Origin: Exiguobacterium flavidum
GTDB lineage: Bacteria > Bacillota > Bacilli > Exiguobacteriales > Exiguobacteriaceae
Assembly: GCF_003344535.1 (NCBI RefSeq)
Contig: NZ_QPKS01000008.1
Coordinates: 62,001-126,000, forward strand
Reading direction: 5' to 3'
DNA length: 64,000 nucleotides
Under the pieces are notes generated by a model. It saw only the letters and a program-made list of their open reading frames with translations. It was not told the DNA's origin and did no database searches. Positions 27,151 to 36,744 of the stretch are shown here, piece after piece. Position 1 is the stretch's first letter, and each line of letters begins with the position of its first letter. The position numbers and the translations under genes are program-made.

Positions 27151-28962
27151 TCAAGGACGATTCAAGTCATCCGGACGATCCATCGGATGATCGAGGTTCG
27201 GTCCTTCCTGTGGTGCGTCCGGCTTGAGTGGATAATCATCCTTTTGAGCCAGGTCGTTCTCCGGCAACGCGCCTTTTGGCGTACCGTGCGTCGTCTCGGA
27301 AGAACCGGTCGAAGACGACGGTTTGCTGTCCGGCGTCACATCGTCAGCCGCTTTCTGGGCTGCGCCCTTCGCTGCCGATTTCAAGTCCTGTTTAGGCATC
27401 GACGGAGTCGACTTCGGCAGGTTCACTGTGTTGACTTCCGTTGCTTCTGCCTTCTTCTCAAGTTTGTCGAGATAACGCGATGCATTGTCGCGTCCGCCAA
27501 GACCGAAGGCAAGACCGAATGCGAGGGCGACTGCACCAAGAATCAGTACGAACGCTGCATTTACGATCGTCGCCGCGACACCGAGTTGTCCGAGTGCCAT
27601 GAAGACGGTAAGAGCGAGGATCGCATATTTCGCGACGTTGCTGAGAATACTCAGTTCAGAATGACCGAACAATCCGTCCATCATCCGTTTGACGAGGTTC
27701 GCGACGATGATACCGACTGCGAGGATGACGATCGCCGTCAGGACGATCGGCAGGAACGCAAGGACAGCCCGCCCAAGGTCGACCATGAAGTCGAGTCCGA
27801 TCAGGTTGAAGGCTTCGACGACGAACAGGACGATGATGACGATCTCAACAAGCGAACCGACGAGTGAAGATGGGGAGATCGACGATTGCTTCGCATCCCA
27901 GTTACCGATTTTGAGATGCTTCGTCAGATTGTTGAAACCGAGTCGGGACAACAGATCCGTGACGAACTTCTTGACGAAGCGGCCGACATAGACCCCGACG
28001 AGAATCAACAGAACCCCGACGACGATATTCGGAATCATACCGAGGACATCGTTGAGCATGTTGATCGCCGGTTGCGAGATTCCTTTGATGTTCAGCTGAT
28101 CGAGTGCCGAAATCGTGACCGGAATCAGGATGAGGATGAAGACGACGGTCCCGATGATCGATGAGATCGATTTCGAATCCTCCTTATCCTCCGCGCTGAC
28201 GTTGAAGCGGGCAAGGAACTTGTCCGTGCCGATTGCGTGCAGGAAGTTCGTGACGATGTCGCGGACGATCTTCGCGACGATATAACCGATGATGAAGATC
28301 AATGCCGCCGCGATCAGACGCGGGATGAAAGCGAGGAACGATGAGAGCAATCCGCTGAACGGTTCCGAGACGCTCTCGATGTTAAGTGCGCCGAGTACGC
28401 CCGGCAGGAACATGAGGAGGATCAGGTAAAAGACGATGTCCCCTGCGATTTTAGGATACTGGGTCATCCCTTGTTGATCCTTCATGAATTTGCTTGAACG
28501 CACACGTTCCGACTGCATCAGCTTGTTGCCGAGCTTGACGATCACCGCACGCAGTACGACTGCAAGGATGTAAGCAAGCAACAGGATGAGGCCTGCCTGC
28601 AGGATGTTCGGGATCGCACCGAGCAGCGTTTCCATCGTGTCCGCAAGCGGACCTGCGATGATGGCAAGGTTCAGAATGTTGAAGACGAGAATCAAGACGA
28701 AGATCATCAAAATCCAGAAGATGACAGTCGCAATGATTTTCTCAGGCGTCCACTTCTTTTTCTTCGGAGGCGGTGCGCCCTCCTTTTGGGGTGACAGCTT
28801 GTGCACGACTCCCGACTTCTCGAGTGCCTTTTGGATACCGTTCGCGATCAGCTTCGCGACAAGCCAGCCGATCAGGAAGACGACGATCGCGAGCAGGAGA
28901 TTTCCCACATCGTTCAGGATGCCTCCAGTGTCGATCGTAGTCCCATTCCACCAATTTCGCAT
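27151..28962 (-). CDS. Mechanosensitive-type channel with repeated TM_helix modules (CmpX-like)
   Basis: The product has 603 residues. Several copies of the conserved TM-helix module recur: LLLAIVVFLIGWLVAKLIANG, ILQAGLILLLAYILAVVLRA, LIAAALIFIIGYIVAKIV, IVVGVLLILVGVYVGRFVKK and LTAIVILAVGIIVANLVKRM. The last segment, FVLILGAVALAFGLAFGLGG, resembles the pore/MscS-like entry. The C-terminal ~100 residues are polar and low-complexity (KPSSSTGSSETTHGTPKG). Related proteins act in osmotic release. The ATG at 28962 follows AAAGGAG. A SigB-like motif lies upstream, which would fit an osmostress role. Confidence 0.75.
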   Translation of the reverse strand: MRNWWNGTTIDTGGILNDVGNLLLAIVVFLIGWLVAKLIANGIQKALEKSGVVHKLSPQKEGAPPPKKKKWTPEKIIATVIFWILMIFVLILVFNILNLAIIAGPLADTMETLLGAIPNILQAGLILLLAYILAVVLRAVIVKLGNKLMQSERVRSSKFMKDQQGMTQYPKIAGDIVFYLILLMFLPGVLGALNIESVSEPFSGLLSSFLAFIPRLIAAALIFIIGYIVAKIVRDIVTNFLHAIGTDKFLARFNVSAEDKEDSKSISSIIGTVVFILILIPVTISALDQLNIKGISQPAINMLNDVLGMIPNIVVGVLLILVGVYVGRFVKKFVTDLLSRLGFNNLTKHLKIGNWDAKQSSISPSSLVGSLVEIVIIVLFVVEAFNLIGLDFMVDLGRAVLAFLPIVLTAIVILAVGIIVANLVKRMMDGLFGHSELSILSNVAKYAILALTVFMALGQLGVAATIVNAAFVLILGAVALAFGLAFGLGGRDNASRYLDKLEKKAEATEVNTVNLPKSTPSMPKQDLKSAAKGAAQKAADDVTPDSKPSSSTGSSETTHGTPKGALPENDLAQKDDYPLKPDAPQEGPNLDHPMDRPDDLNRP

Positions 28963-29020
28963 TTGGTCACGCTCCTTTATCGTTTTTAAGATGATAGAGA
29001 AATATTTCAGACATTTAGAT

Positions 29021-29047
29021 AATCCCCTTCATCAGAAAATGGTAAAC
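29021..29047 (-). promoter_or_regulatory. Possible SigB-type promoter of the channel gene
   Basis: The minus strand reads GTTTAC, 15 bp, GGGATT: five of six matches in each box to GTTTAA and GGGWAW. It sits about 60 bp before the ATG. Confidence 0.45.
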
Positions 29048-29114
29048 GGAGGATTCGCAGTCAGTTTCAGCTTATTTCAGGAAAAACACGGCAACATCCT
29101 GCTCCAACCGAAAA

Positions 29115-29146
29115 GACCAGGTCCCGGATAGTTCCGTTTCCTGGTC
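29115..29146 (-). terminator. Terminator of the ABC exporter operon
   Basis: GACCAGG and CCTGGTC pair around an 18-base loop and are followed on the minus strand by TTTT, just after the stop at 29153. Confidence 0.7.
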
Positions 29147-29152
29147 CTTCCC

Positions 29153-31012
29153 TCAGACCGCTTCCTTGTCCGAGAACTGGCTATTGTAGAGTTCGGCATA
29201 GAAGCCGTCCGCCTCGAGCAGTGCCATGTGCGTCCCCTGCTCGACGACCGCCCCCTTATCCATGACGAGGATCAAATCCGCGTCCTTGATCGTCGACAGG
29301 CGGTGTGCGATGACGAAGCTCGTCCGCCCTTCCATCAGCCGGTGCATCGCCTACTGGATCTGGATCTCGGTCCGTGTGTCGACGCTCGACGTCGCCTCGT
29401 CGAGAATCATGATCGGCGGATCGGCGAGGATCGCCCGGGCGATCGTCAGGAGTTGCTTCTGGCCTTGTGAGATGTTCGACGCCTCCTCATTCAGGACGGT
29501 GTCATATCCTTCCGGAAGCGTCCGGATGAAGTGGTCCGCGTACGCGGCCGAGGAAGCCGCGATGATTTCCTCTTCCGTCGCTGACGGTTTGCCGTAGACG
29601 ATGTTGTCGCGGATCGTCCCGTTGAACAGCCACGTGTCCTGCAACACCATCCCGAACGTCGTCCGCAGGTCCTCCCGCGACATCTTGCGGCTGTCGAGAC
29701 CGTCGATCCTGATGACGCCGCCGTTCAATTCATAGAAGCGCATCAGCAGGTTGATCAGCGTCGTCTTGCCGGCGCCGGTCGGTCCGACGATCGCGACCGT
29801 CTGTCCCGGTTCGACCGAGATGTCCATGTCACGGATCAGCAGCTCCTCTCCATAGCCGAAATCGACATGTTCGAACGTGACGGCACCTTTCGCGCTCTCG
29901 AGCCGCGCCGTCGTCACCTCCGCGACCTCCTCCTGTTCGTCGAGCAGCTCGAAGACGCGCTCGGCCGCTGCGACCGTAGATTGGATGACGTTCGCGATAT
30001 TGGCGGTTTGCGTGATCGGTTGCGTGAACTGACGCGTATAGGTGATGAATGCCTGGATGTCCCCGATCGAGATCGCACGCTGCGTCACGAGGATCCCTCC
30101 GACGACGCTGATCAGGACGTAGCTGATGTTTCCGATGAAGAACATCATCGGCATGATGATGCCTGAGATGAACTGTGCCTTGCGCCCTGCCTCATACAGC
30201 TCCTCGTTCACCGCATCGAACTGCTCGACGGCACGGCGTTCCCGGCCGAACGCCTTGACGACCGGGTGACCCGTATACATCTCCTCGATGTGACCGTTCA
30301 ATTCGCCGAGCGTGCGCTGCTGGTCCGCGAAATACTTCTGCGAACGTTTCAGGATGGGACGGATGGCGAAGATCGACACCGGAAGCGACACGAGAGAGAT
30401 CAGCGTCAGGACCGGACTGATCGACAGCATCATGATCAGGATCCCGATGATCGTCACGAACGACGTGATGAATTGGGTGACGCTCTGCTGAAGCGTCGAA
30501 CCGATCGTGTCGATGTCGTTCGTCACCCGGCTGAGCGTCTCCCCCTTCGCTTTGCCGTCATAATACTTGAGCGGCAGCTTCTCGAGCTTCAGATTGACGT
30601 CCTCGCGCAAGTCGTAGACCGTCTTCTGCGCGACGCCCGACATGATGTATTGCTGGACATAGTTGAACAGGCTGCTGACGAGGTAGAGTCCTGCGAGCAA
30701 AAGCAGGATGTTCCCGATCCGCTCGAAGTCGATCGCTGCGCCTGGAACGCCACGGAACTTCGCGAACGCGCCCTCGAACAGCTCCGTGATCGCGATCCCC
30801 ATGATCTTCGGTCCGGCGATCATGAAGACGGTGCTGAGGATGGCAGCGAGCAGGACGGCGGTTAGCGCTTGCTTGCGCGGCCGTAAATAGCGCAACAGGC
30901 GACGGAACGTCCCTTTGAAGTCCTTCGGCTTCTCGCCCATCATCATCATGTTTCCTCCGCCTGGATGTCCGGGTCCGCCTGCCGGTCGCACCGGCTGTTT
31001 CTGGTTCGTCAT
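29153..31012 (-). pseudogene. ABC exporter subunit 2 (TM-ATPase) interrupted by an in-frame TAG
   Basis: Without the stop, the frame would give about 619 residues: a TM domain then an ATPase with GPTGAGKTTLINLL (Walker A), a degenerate signature ISQGQKQLL and a canonical Walker B/catalytic Glu in MILDEATSSVD. The TAG at 29351-29353 falls right after TRTEIQIQ; the frame continues [20 protein letters not shown], the normal H-switch region, to 29153. A single base change from AAG or CAG would explain it. A product ending at the TAG (553 residues) lacks the H-switch His and is unlikely to hydrolyse ATP normally. Alternatives are a sequencing error, readthrough, or reinitiation at the ATG at 29347, which has no ribosome binding site. 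The gene overlaps its partner by ATGA. Confidence 0.85.
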
Positions 31013-32733
31013 GCGATCTCCTCCTCAGACAGTTGCGATTCGACGATCTCGCGGTACACCGCGTTGTCCTCGAGCAGCTGATCATGCGTGCCGACCCCTG
31101 CGACCTTCCCGTCCTCAAGGACGATGATCCGGTCCGCGTCGAGGACGGTGCTGACGCGCTGGGCGACGATCATGACCGTCGCTTGTTCCGTCTCGCTCCG
31201 CAATGCTTTGCGCAGCGCGGCGTCCGTCTTGAAGTCGAGCGCGGAGAAACTGTCGTCGAAGACATAGATGTCCGGCTTGCGCACAAGGGCGCGGGCGATC
31301 GACAGCCGTTGCTTCTGTCCCCCTGACAAGTTCGACCCGCCCTGCTCGACGATTGATTCGTATTTCCCGGGCAATCCGAGGATGAATTCCTCTGCCTGCG
31401 CGACGCGCGCGGCATGCTCGATTTCCTCGATCGTCGCATTCTCCTTGCCAAAGCGGATGTTGTCCGCGATGCTGCCCGTGAACAAGAGCGCTTTCTGCGG
31501 GACGAATCCGAGCTTCGAACGCAGCTCCTCTTGCGGCATGTCACTTATCTCGACCCCGTTGACGCGAATCCGTCCTTCCGAGACATCGTAGAAGCGCGGA
31601 ATCAGATTGACGAGCGTCGACTTGCCAGAGCCCGTCCCCCCGATGATCGCCGTCACCTCGCCGGCCTTCGCCGAGAACGAGACGTCGGACAGGACTGGTT
31701 CCTCGGCACCGGGATAGCGGAACGTCACCCGGTCGAACACGAGCGTCCCCCGCTCGCGATCCGCTTTCCTCACTCCTTCGTCCTGCATCGTCGGCTCCAT
31801 CTCAAGCACTTCATTGATCCGTCTCGCCGATACCGCTGCGCGCGGCACCATGACGAACATGACAGAGGCCATGACGAGCGCGAACATGATCTGCATGACG
31901 TACTGAATGAACGCCATCAAATCGCCGATCTGCATCGCGCCGCTGTCGATCCGCATGCCGCCGAACCAGATGACCCCGACGACTGTCAGGTTCATCACGA
32001 GCATCATGACCGGCATCATGCCGGCCATCACCTTGTTGACGCGGATCGAGACGTCGGTCAACTCCCGGTTCGCCTTGTTCAGGCGCACCTTCTCCTCGCG
32101 TTCCCGGTTGAAGGCGCGGATGACGCGGACGCCGGTCAAATTCTCCCGGAGCACGAGATTGAGCCGGTCGAGGCGTTTCTGCACCTCAGCGAACAGCGGC
32201 ATCCCCTTCCAGAAGATGAGCAGGATCGCCCCAACGAGGAACGGCATCGCGACGACGATGACGAGCGACAGCTTCGCATCCTTCGAGACGGCCATGATCA
32301 GACCGCCGACGAACATGATCGGGGCGCTGACGACCATCCGGAGCAGCATGATGACGACCTGTTGGACTTGCGTGATGTCGTTCGTCGTCCGCGTGATCAG
32401 CGACGCCGTCCCGACCTGGTCGAACTCCTGGAGCGAGAAGCGTTCGACATGGTTGAAGACGCTGCGCCGGATATCACGCCCGAGTCCCATCGCCGCCTTC
32501 GACGAGTAATAGCTCGCGATGACGGAGGCAATCGCCCCGAGCGCCGTGACTCCGAGCATGATACCGCCAATCTTCCAGATGTAAGGGGTGTCGCCCGTGA
32601 CGACGCCATTGTCGATGATGTCCGCCATCAGCGTCGGCAGATAAAGATCCGCCATAGATTGAAGAAAGACGAGCAGGACGACGGCGAGGACCGCCGTCTT
32701 GTAGACACCGAGCCGCTTGAGCAGTTTGAGCAT
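31009..32733 (-). CDS. ABC exporter subunit 1 with degenerate ATPase site
   Basis: The product has 574 residues: six TM helices, then an ATPase. Walker A is GGTGSGKSTLVNLI and the signature LSGGQKQR is canonical. The Walker B reads IYVFDDSFSALD with Asp in place of the catalytic Glu, and the switch His is Gln (IVAQRVSTV). This is the degenerate subunit of a heterodimeric drug or lipid exporter of the BmrC/D or TM287/288 kind; its LSGGQ completes the active site of subunit 2. The start is the ATG at 32733, 8 bases after AAGGAGG; the ATG at 32739 is too close. Confidence 0.88.
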   Translation of the reverse strand: MLKLLKRLGVYKTAVLAVVLLVFLQSMADLYLPTLMADIIDNGVVTGDTPYIWKIGGIMLGVTALGAIASVIASYYSSKAAMGLGRDIRRSVFNHVERFSLQEFDQVGTASLITRTTNDITQVQQVVIMLLRMVVSAPIMFVGGLIMAVSKDAKLSLVIVVAMPFLVGAILLIFWKGMPLFAEVQKRLDRLNLVLRENLTGVRVIRAFNREREEKVRLNKANRELTDVSIRVNKVMAGMMPVMMLVMNLTVVGVIWFGGMRIDSGAMQIGDLMAFIQYVMQIMFALVMASVMFVMVPRAAVSARRINEVLEMEPTMQDEGVRKADRERGTLVFDRVTFRYPGAEEPVLSDVSFSAKAGEVTAIIGGTGSGKSTLVNLIPRFYDVSEGRIRVNGVEISDMPQEELRSKLGFVPQKALLFTGSIADNIRFGKENATIEEIEHAARVAQAEEFILGLPGKYESIVEQGGSNLSGGQKQRLSIARALVRKPDIYVFDDSFSALDFKTDAALRKALRSETEQATVMIVAQRVSTVLDADRIIVLEDGKVAGVGTHDQLLEDNAVYREIVESQLSEEEIA

Positions 32734-32881
32734 ATCCATTACCTCCTTTTTCAGTGAACCATCACTTCGCCGCGCGACCAGAGATGGTTTCCTATATGAC
32801 CTAAGCTACGCCTCCCCTCCCCTGAAGTCAACGCTCAAATGATGTGAATAAGCACATATGCCTTTTAGATTTTTTCCATAT

Positions 32882-32907
32882 AAAAAACCCCTCCGCAAGC
32901 GAAGGGA
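32882..32907 (-). terminator. Terminator of the GH16 gene
   Basis: Minus-strand CCCTTCGC-TTGC-GGAGGGG is followed by T6, directly after the stop at 32915. Confidence 0.85.
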
Positions 32908-32914
32908 TCCCGAT

Positions 32915-35296
32915 TCATTTCAAACGCAGGACGACATCATCGATTTTGATTTCGTGCGCCCCGAGCGGAGATTCGTCCGATTTGCCGAGCAGGAATTTCA
33001 GACCAGTCTGATCGTCTTGCGGCATCGTCCATTCGAAGCGGAACGTCTGATCCGCCTGCCCGAGTTCCACCTTCTCGCTGAGATAACGAGAGTAGACCGC
33101 GTTCTCGATCGTCACTTCGATGTCCCGTGCGACAGTCGAGCTTGCGCGGAACGACAGTTCGTAGGTCTTCCCTTTCTTGAGCTCGAGCCCGCCCTGTTCG
33201 AGCAGGACGCTCCAGCGTTCCTGTCCTTCCTGTCCGATCTGGATCCGTGCCGCGCCTTCGACCGCTTCGATCACGGCTTGCGCGTCATAGTGGACGTATT
33301 GTCCCCATGCTGCCAACCCATCTTCGAACGATCCGTTCTTCAGCGGATTCGGGTCGGCGATGACCGGCGTCACGTCGATCAGCTCGACGGCGTCAAGCGA
33401 CACGGTCCCTTTGCCTGATTCGAACTCGAAGACGAGTTGGCTGAGCAGGTCCGTCCCGTTCGTCATCGTAAACGGAACTTCGAACGTCGTCATCTGCCGC
33501 TTCAATGCCACGGGCTGCGCCGCGAGATAGTCGACGTCCCCTTCCTCATTCCGGAGCGCTACCTTGAGCGCCGGGCCATCCGACTTCGCCTCGAAGCGAA
33601 GGACGTATTGCCCTCCTTCCTTCAACTGGACGCCGCGTTGTGTCAACGTCGACGTCAACCCCTTCTTGCCTCTCGCCGTGTAAGTGAACTGGCGCAAGTC
33701 GTCGACCGTCCCGAGCGACTTCGACAACCTGCCGTCGAATTGCCAGTAGGTCAGACGATCCATCGCCCCTTGGTCGAACGTCCCGTTGTAGACGAGGTTG
33801 CCGTCTCCGAGTGCCGGTTTCGTTGCGTTCTCGTCGATTTCACCGCGCGGAATCTGCTCGACGCGGACGTTGCTGATCTCGACAGGCGAACGCCCGCCGT
33901 TTCCGAGGTTGAATTCGAGACGGGCTGCGAGGTCCGTCTCACCGGTCATGTCGAACGTGAAGGCGTACGATTGGCGTTCAGCCGTCAGACGGATGTTTTC
34001 CTCGTTCGAGTATTTCGTATAGCCCCGCTCCGCCCCAGCGCCGACCTTGACCACCATCTGACGCTCAGCGTCGGAGTTCGCGTCAAAGCTGACACGGTAT
34101 CGCCCACCTTGCGCAAGCGCGAGCTGCTGGATCATCTGGAGCGAGTAGGAGTAACTTCCCGGCTCTTCGATCGTCACGTGCGCAACGCGCCCGCTGTCCG
34201 TCTCCTTGACATTGACGTCCCCTTTGCCGCCGAAGTCCGGCAACTGGAGGAAGTTCCAGTACGTTGGATCGAGCGATTGGCCGTTCTGGTCTACACGCGT
34301 GATCGGCTCGAGGTAGTTCGTATCATAGATCAGGTTTCCGTCCTGCGGCTGCTTCGCTCCGTCAGGCAACGGAAGCGGCTCGTACGTCGGCTCGACCGGT
34401 TCGCGGTACTTCCCGTTCTTCAGGTCGTACACCCGGACGTACTCGACTTCCATCTCCGCCGGGAACGGCGTCGATGCGTCGGTCTCCCCGTCGAACCAGC
34501 CACCGACGGCAAGGTTCATGACGAGGTAGAAGTTCTGGTCGAACGGCGCCGGATAGCTGTAGTTCGTCGCCGTGTTCAACCCTTTCGAGTACCAGTCGTT
34601 CTGCGTCTGGTAGAGGTTGCCGTCGACATACCATCTCAACTCTCCCGGCTCCCACTCGACGGCATAGGTGTGCCAGTCCTTGATCGTACTGCCTTCCGGG
34701 AAGTGGTATTCCTTGCCTGTGTATTTGTTGTTCGGCCAGTTCTCGCCGTAGTGGATCGTGCCGGCGACACGGTCCGGCTTGCTGCCCCACGCCTCCATCA
34801 CGTCGATCTCACCCGAAGATGCCCACGCACCGTAGCGATCCTCTTCCGGCAACATCCAGAAGGCCGGCCAGAGGCCTTTTCCAGCCGGCAGTTTCGCCTT
34901 GATCTCATAGCGGCCGTATGTCTTGCTGAAGAGCCCTTTCGTCTTCAGCTTCGCCGACGTATAGTCATACGCACCGAGCGAATCCGAGATCTGTTCCTTC
35001 TTCGCCTGGATGACGAGCTTGCCGTCGCGCACGAACGAGTTATCCTTCGCGTCCGTATAATATTGTTTCTCGTTGTTCCCCCAACCTGGCGCGACCGGGT
35101 TGCCGTTCCCGTCGATGATCCAGTTCCCCAGGTCATGGTCCCACTTCGTAGGGTCGATCTTTCCTTTGTCGAACTCGTCCGACCAGACGAGCGCCCATTT
35201 CGCCTTCTTCGCGCCATCATCGTCCTTTGCCGCGTCCGCTTGTTGCGTCGACAGGACAAGACCTGTCCCGACCAAAATCGCTGCGATTTTCTTCAT
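32915..35296 (-). CDS. Secreted GH16 beta-glucanase (laminarinase type) with carbohydrate-binding modules
   Basis: The product has 793 residues and a signal peptide (MKKIAAILVGTGLVLSTQQA). Residues about 35-300 are GH16: LVWSDEFDKGKIDPTKW, GLWPAFWMLPEEDRYGAW, and the catalytic motif SSGEIDVMEAWG (E-x-D-x-x-E) with the extra Met typical of beta-1,3-glucanases; HYGENWPNNKY and WYVDGNLYQ follow. Three CBM4/9-like beta-sandwich modules come next, each with a YRVSFDANS-, YVLRFEAKS- or YELSFRASS-type strand. It probably cuts laminarin-like glucan outside the cell for the importer upstream. A hairpin separates it from the GH1 gene, so it may be partly independent. Confidence 0.88.
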   Translation of the reverse strand: MKKIAAILVGTGLVLSTQQADAAKDDDGAKKAKWALVWSDEFDKGKIDPTKWDHDLGNWIIDGNGNPVAPGWGNNEKQYYTDAKDNSFVRDGKLVIQAKKEQISDSLGAYDYTSAKLKTKGLFSKTYGRYEIKAKLPAGKGLWPAFWMLPEEDRYGAWASSGEIDVMEAWGSKPDRVAGTIHYGENWPNNKYTGKEYHFPEGSTIKDWHTYAVEWEPGELRWYVDGNLYQTQNDWYSKGLNTATNYSYPAPFDQNFYLVMNLAVGGWFDGETDASTPFPAEMEVEYVRVYDLKNGKYREPVEPTYEPLPLPDGAKQPQDGNLIYDTNYLEPITRVDQNGQSLDPTYWNFLQLPDFGGKGDVNVKETDSGRVAHVTIEEPGSYSYSLQMIQQLALAQGGRYRVSFDANSDAERQMVVKVGAGAERGYTKYSNEENIRLTAERQSYAFTFDMTGETDLAARLEFNLGNGGRSPVEISNVRVEQIPRGEIDENATKPALGDGNLVYNGTFDQGAMDRLTYWQFDGRLSKSLGTVDDLRQFTYTARGKKGLTSTLTQRGVQLKEGGQYVLRFEAKSDGPALKVALRNEEGDVDYLAAQPVALKRQMTTFEVPFTMTNGTDLLSQLVFEFESGKGTVSLDAVELIDVTPVIADPNPLKNGSFEDGLAAWGQYVHYDAQAVIEAVEGAARIQIGQEGQERWSVLLEQGGLELKKGKTYELSFRASSTVARDIEVTIENAVYSRYLSEKVELGQADQTFRFEWTMPQDDQTGLKFLLGKSDESPLGAHEIKIDDVVLRLK

Positions 35297-35319
35297 CTCA
35301 TTATTCCTCCCTTTTCAAA

Positions 35320-35371
35320 AAGACAGGCAAGGACCGAACCGGTTCAAAACGGTTTTAGCCTTGCCTGTCTT
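35320..35371 (-). terminator. Terminator between GH1 and GH16 genes
   Basis: AAGACAGGCAAGG and CCTTGCCTGTCTT form a 13-bp perfect outer stem, with an inner part containing AACCG-type pairs, followed by TTTTT on the minus strand. It would end or attenuate the sugar operon before the GH16 gene. Confidence 0.8.
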
Positions 35372-35376
35372 GTGAG

Positions 35377-36723
35377 TCACGCCTGTTGTTCGATTGCTTT
35401 CTTGTGCTTCGAGATGACATCCGCGTAAAAGTACGCGCTGTCCTTCCAGATGCGCTCCTGCGAGTCGAAATCGATATAGATGATGCCGAAACGCTTGTCG
35501 TAGCCGAAACTCCATTCGAAGTTGTCGAGCAGCGACCAGAGGTAGTACCCTTGAATGTTCATGCCTTCTTCGTTCAGGTCGGAGACGGCCTGCAGGTGCA
35601 TGTTGACGTAGTCGATCCGGTTCTGGTCGTGGACGCGACCGTCTTCGAGCACGTCGTCGAATGCCGCCCCGTTCTCCGTGATGTAGATCGGGAGGTCCGT
35701 GTACTCTGCGCGCAGGCGGCGGATCAGATCCTTGAACTCGTTCGGCGCGATGTCCCAGCCCATGCCCGTCTTGTCATAGTCCGAGTAAGCACCCTTGTAG
35801 AGGAAGTCGCTCGCCGCGCTGAACTCGACGATGCCGCGGCTGTAGAAGTTGATGCCGAAGAAGTCGCATTTCGTCGAAATCGTCTCGAGGTCGCCCGCGT
35901 GGATGAAGTCGAACGAGTGGACGTATTTCGAGAACAGGTTCATCATATCGACCGGGTATTGGCCCTTGAAGACCGGGTCGAGGAACCAGCGATTCGAGTA
36001 ACCGTCCGAGTTGTTCCGGGCGATCTGATCGTTCGCGGAATCCGTCTTCGCATAGACCGGCGACAGGTTGAGCGTGATGCCGATCGGCGTGCTTGATGCG
36101 AACTCGCCTTTGAGCAGCTCGACCGCCTTGCCGTGCGACAGCAGGATGTGGTGGACGGCGCGGACCGCTTCGTTCAGGTCCGTGTGTCCCGGTGCGTGCT
36201 GCCCGAGGTGATAGCCGAGGAATCCGGCGCACCATGGCTCATTGTGCGTGATCCATGAGTCGACGACCTCGTCGAGCTCTTCGAAGCAGACGCGGGCGAA
36301 GTCGAGGAACCAGTCGACTGATTCGCGATTGACCCATCCGCCTTCCTCGTGCGCCCACATCGGAAGATCCCAATGGTAGATCGTCACGGCCGGCTTGATG
36401 CCCTCTTCGCGGAGGCGAAGCGCGAGCTTCTTATAGAAGGCCATCCCTGCCGGATTGTACTCGCCCTTCGCCGGGAAGATGCGCGGCCAGGCGATCGAGA
36501 AGCGGTACGTGTCGACGCCGAGCTTCTTGATGTGCGCGATATCTTCCTCATAACGATGGTAATGATCACATGCGACGTCTCCGTTGTGCTTCTCGAACAC
36601 TTTGCCGTCCGTGTCGCAGAACATGTCCCAGATGGAAGGTGTCCGTCCGTCTTCGGCGTGCGCACCTTCGATTTGATAGGATGAAGTGGCCGTCCCGAAG
36701 ACGAAATCCTTGTTGAATTGCAT
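35377..36723 (-). CDS. GH1 beta-glucosidase
   Basis: The product has 448 residues, cytoplasmic. Motifs are DFVFGTATSSYQIEGA, YRFSIAWPRIFP, IYHWDLPMWA, acid/base THNEPWC, and nucleophile YITENGAAFDD. The aglycone end reads SLLDNFEWSFGYDKRFG; the Glu-Trp pair is the non-phosphorylated glucoside type, unlike the GH1 at 7890. It follows the two permease genes by 21 bp, so it probably splits imported beta-glucan oligosaccharides to glucose. Confidence 0.9.
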   Translation of the reverse strand: MQFNKDFVFGTATSSYQIEGAHAEDGRTPSIWDMFCDTDGKVFEKHNGDVACDHYHRYEEDIAHIKKLGVDTYRFSIAWPRIFPAKGEYNPAGMAFYKKLALRLREEGIKPAVTIYHWDLPMWAHEEGGWVNRESVDWFLDFARVCFEELDEVVDSWITHNEPWCAGFLGYHLGQHAPGHTDLNEAVRAVHHILLSHGKAVELLKGEFASSTPIGITLNLSPVYAKTDSANDQIARNNSDGYSNRWFLDPVFKGQYPVDMMNLFSKYVHSFDFIHAGDLETISTKCDFFGINFYSRGIVEFSAASDFLYKGAYSDYDKTGMGWDIAPNEFKDLIRRLRAEYTDLPIYITENGAAFDDVLEDGRVHDQNRIDYVNMHLQAVSDLNEEGMNIQGYYLWSLLDNFEWSFGYDKRFGIIYIDFDSQERIWKDSAYFYADVISKHKKAIEQQA

Positions 36724-36744
36724 AATCCATTACCCCTTTGTGTA

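Noticed and set aside
29153-29353. Programmed stop-codon readthrough or pyrrolysine-type recoding at the TAG in the ABC gene
   Set aside because: There is no hairpin or conserved readthrough context after the TAG, and ABC exporters are not known to be recoded; a plain nonsense mutation or a base-calling error is simpler.
31414-32757. 447-codon plus-strand frame opposite the ABC subunit, and the 663-codon frame opposite GH16 (33437-35428)
   Set aside because: Both are long only because of codon bias in the true gene on the other strand; their composition (Arg, Asp, His-rich) and lack of ribosome binding sites are typical of shadows.
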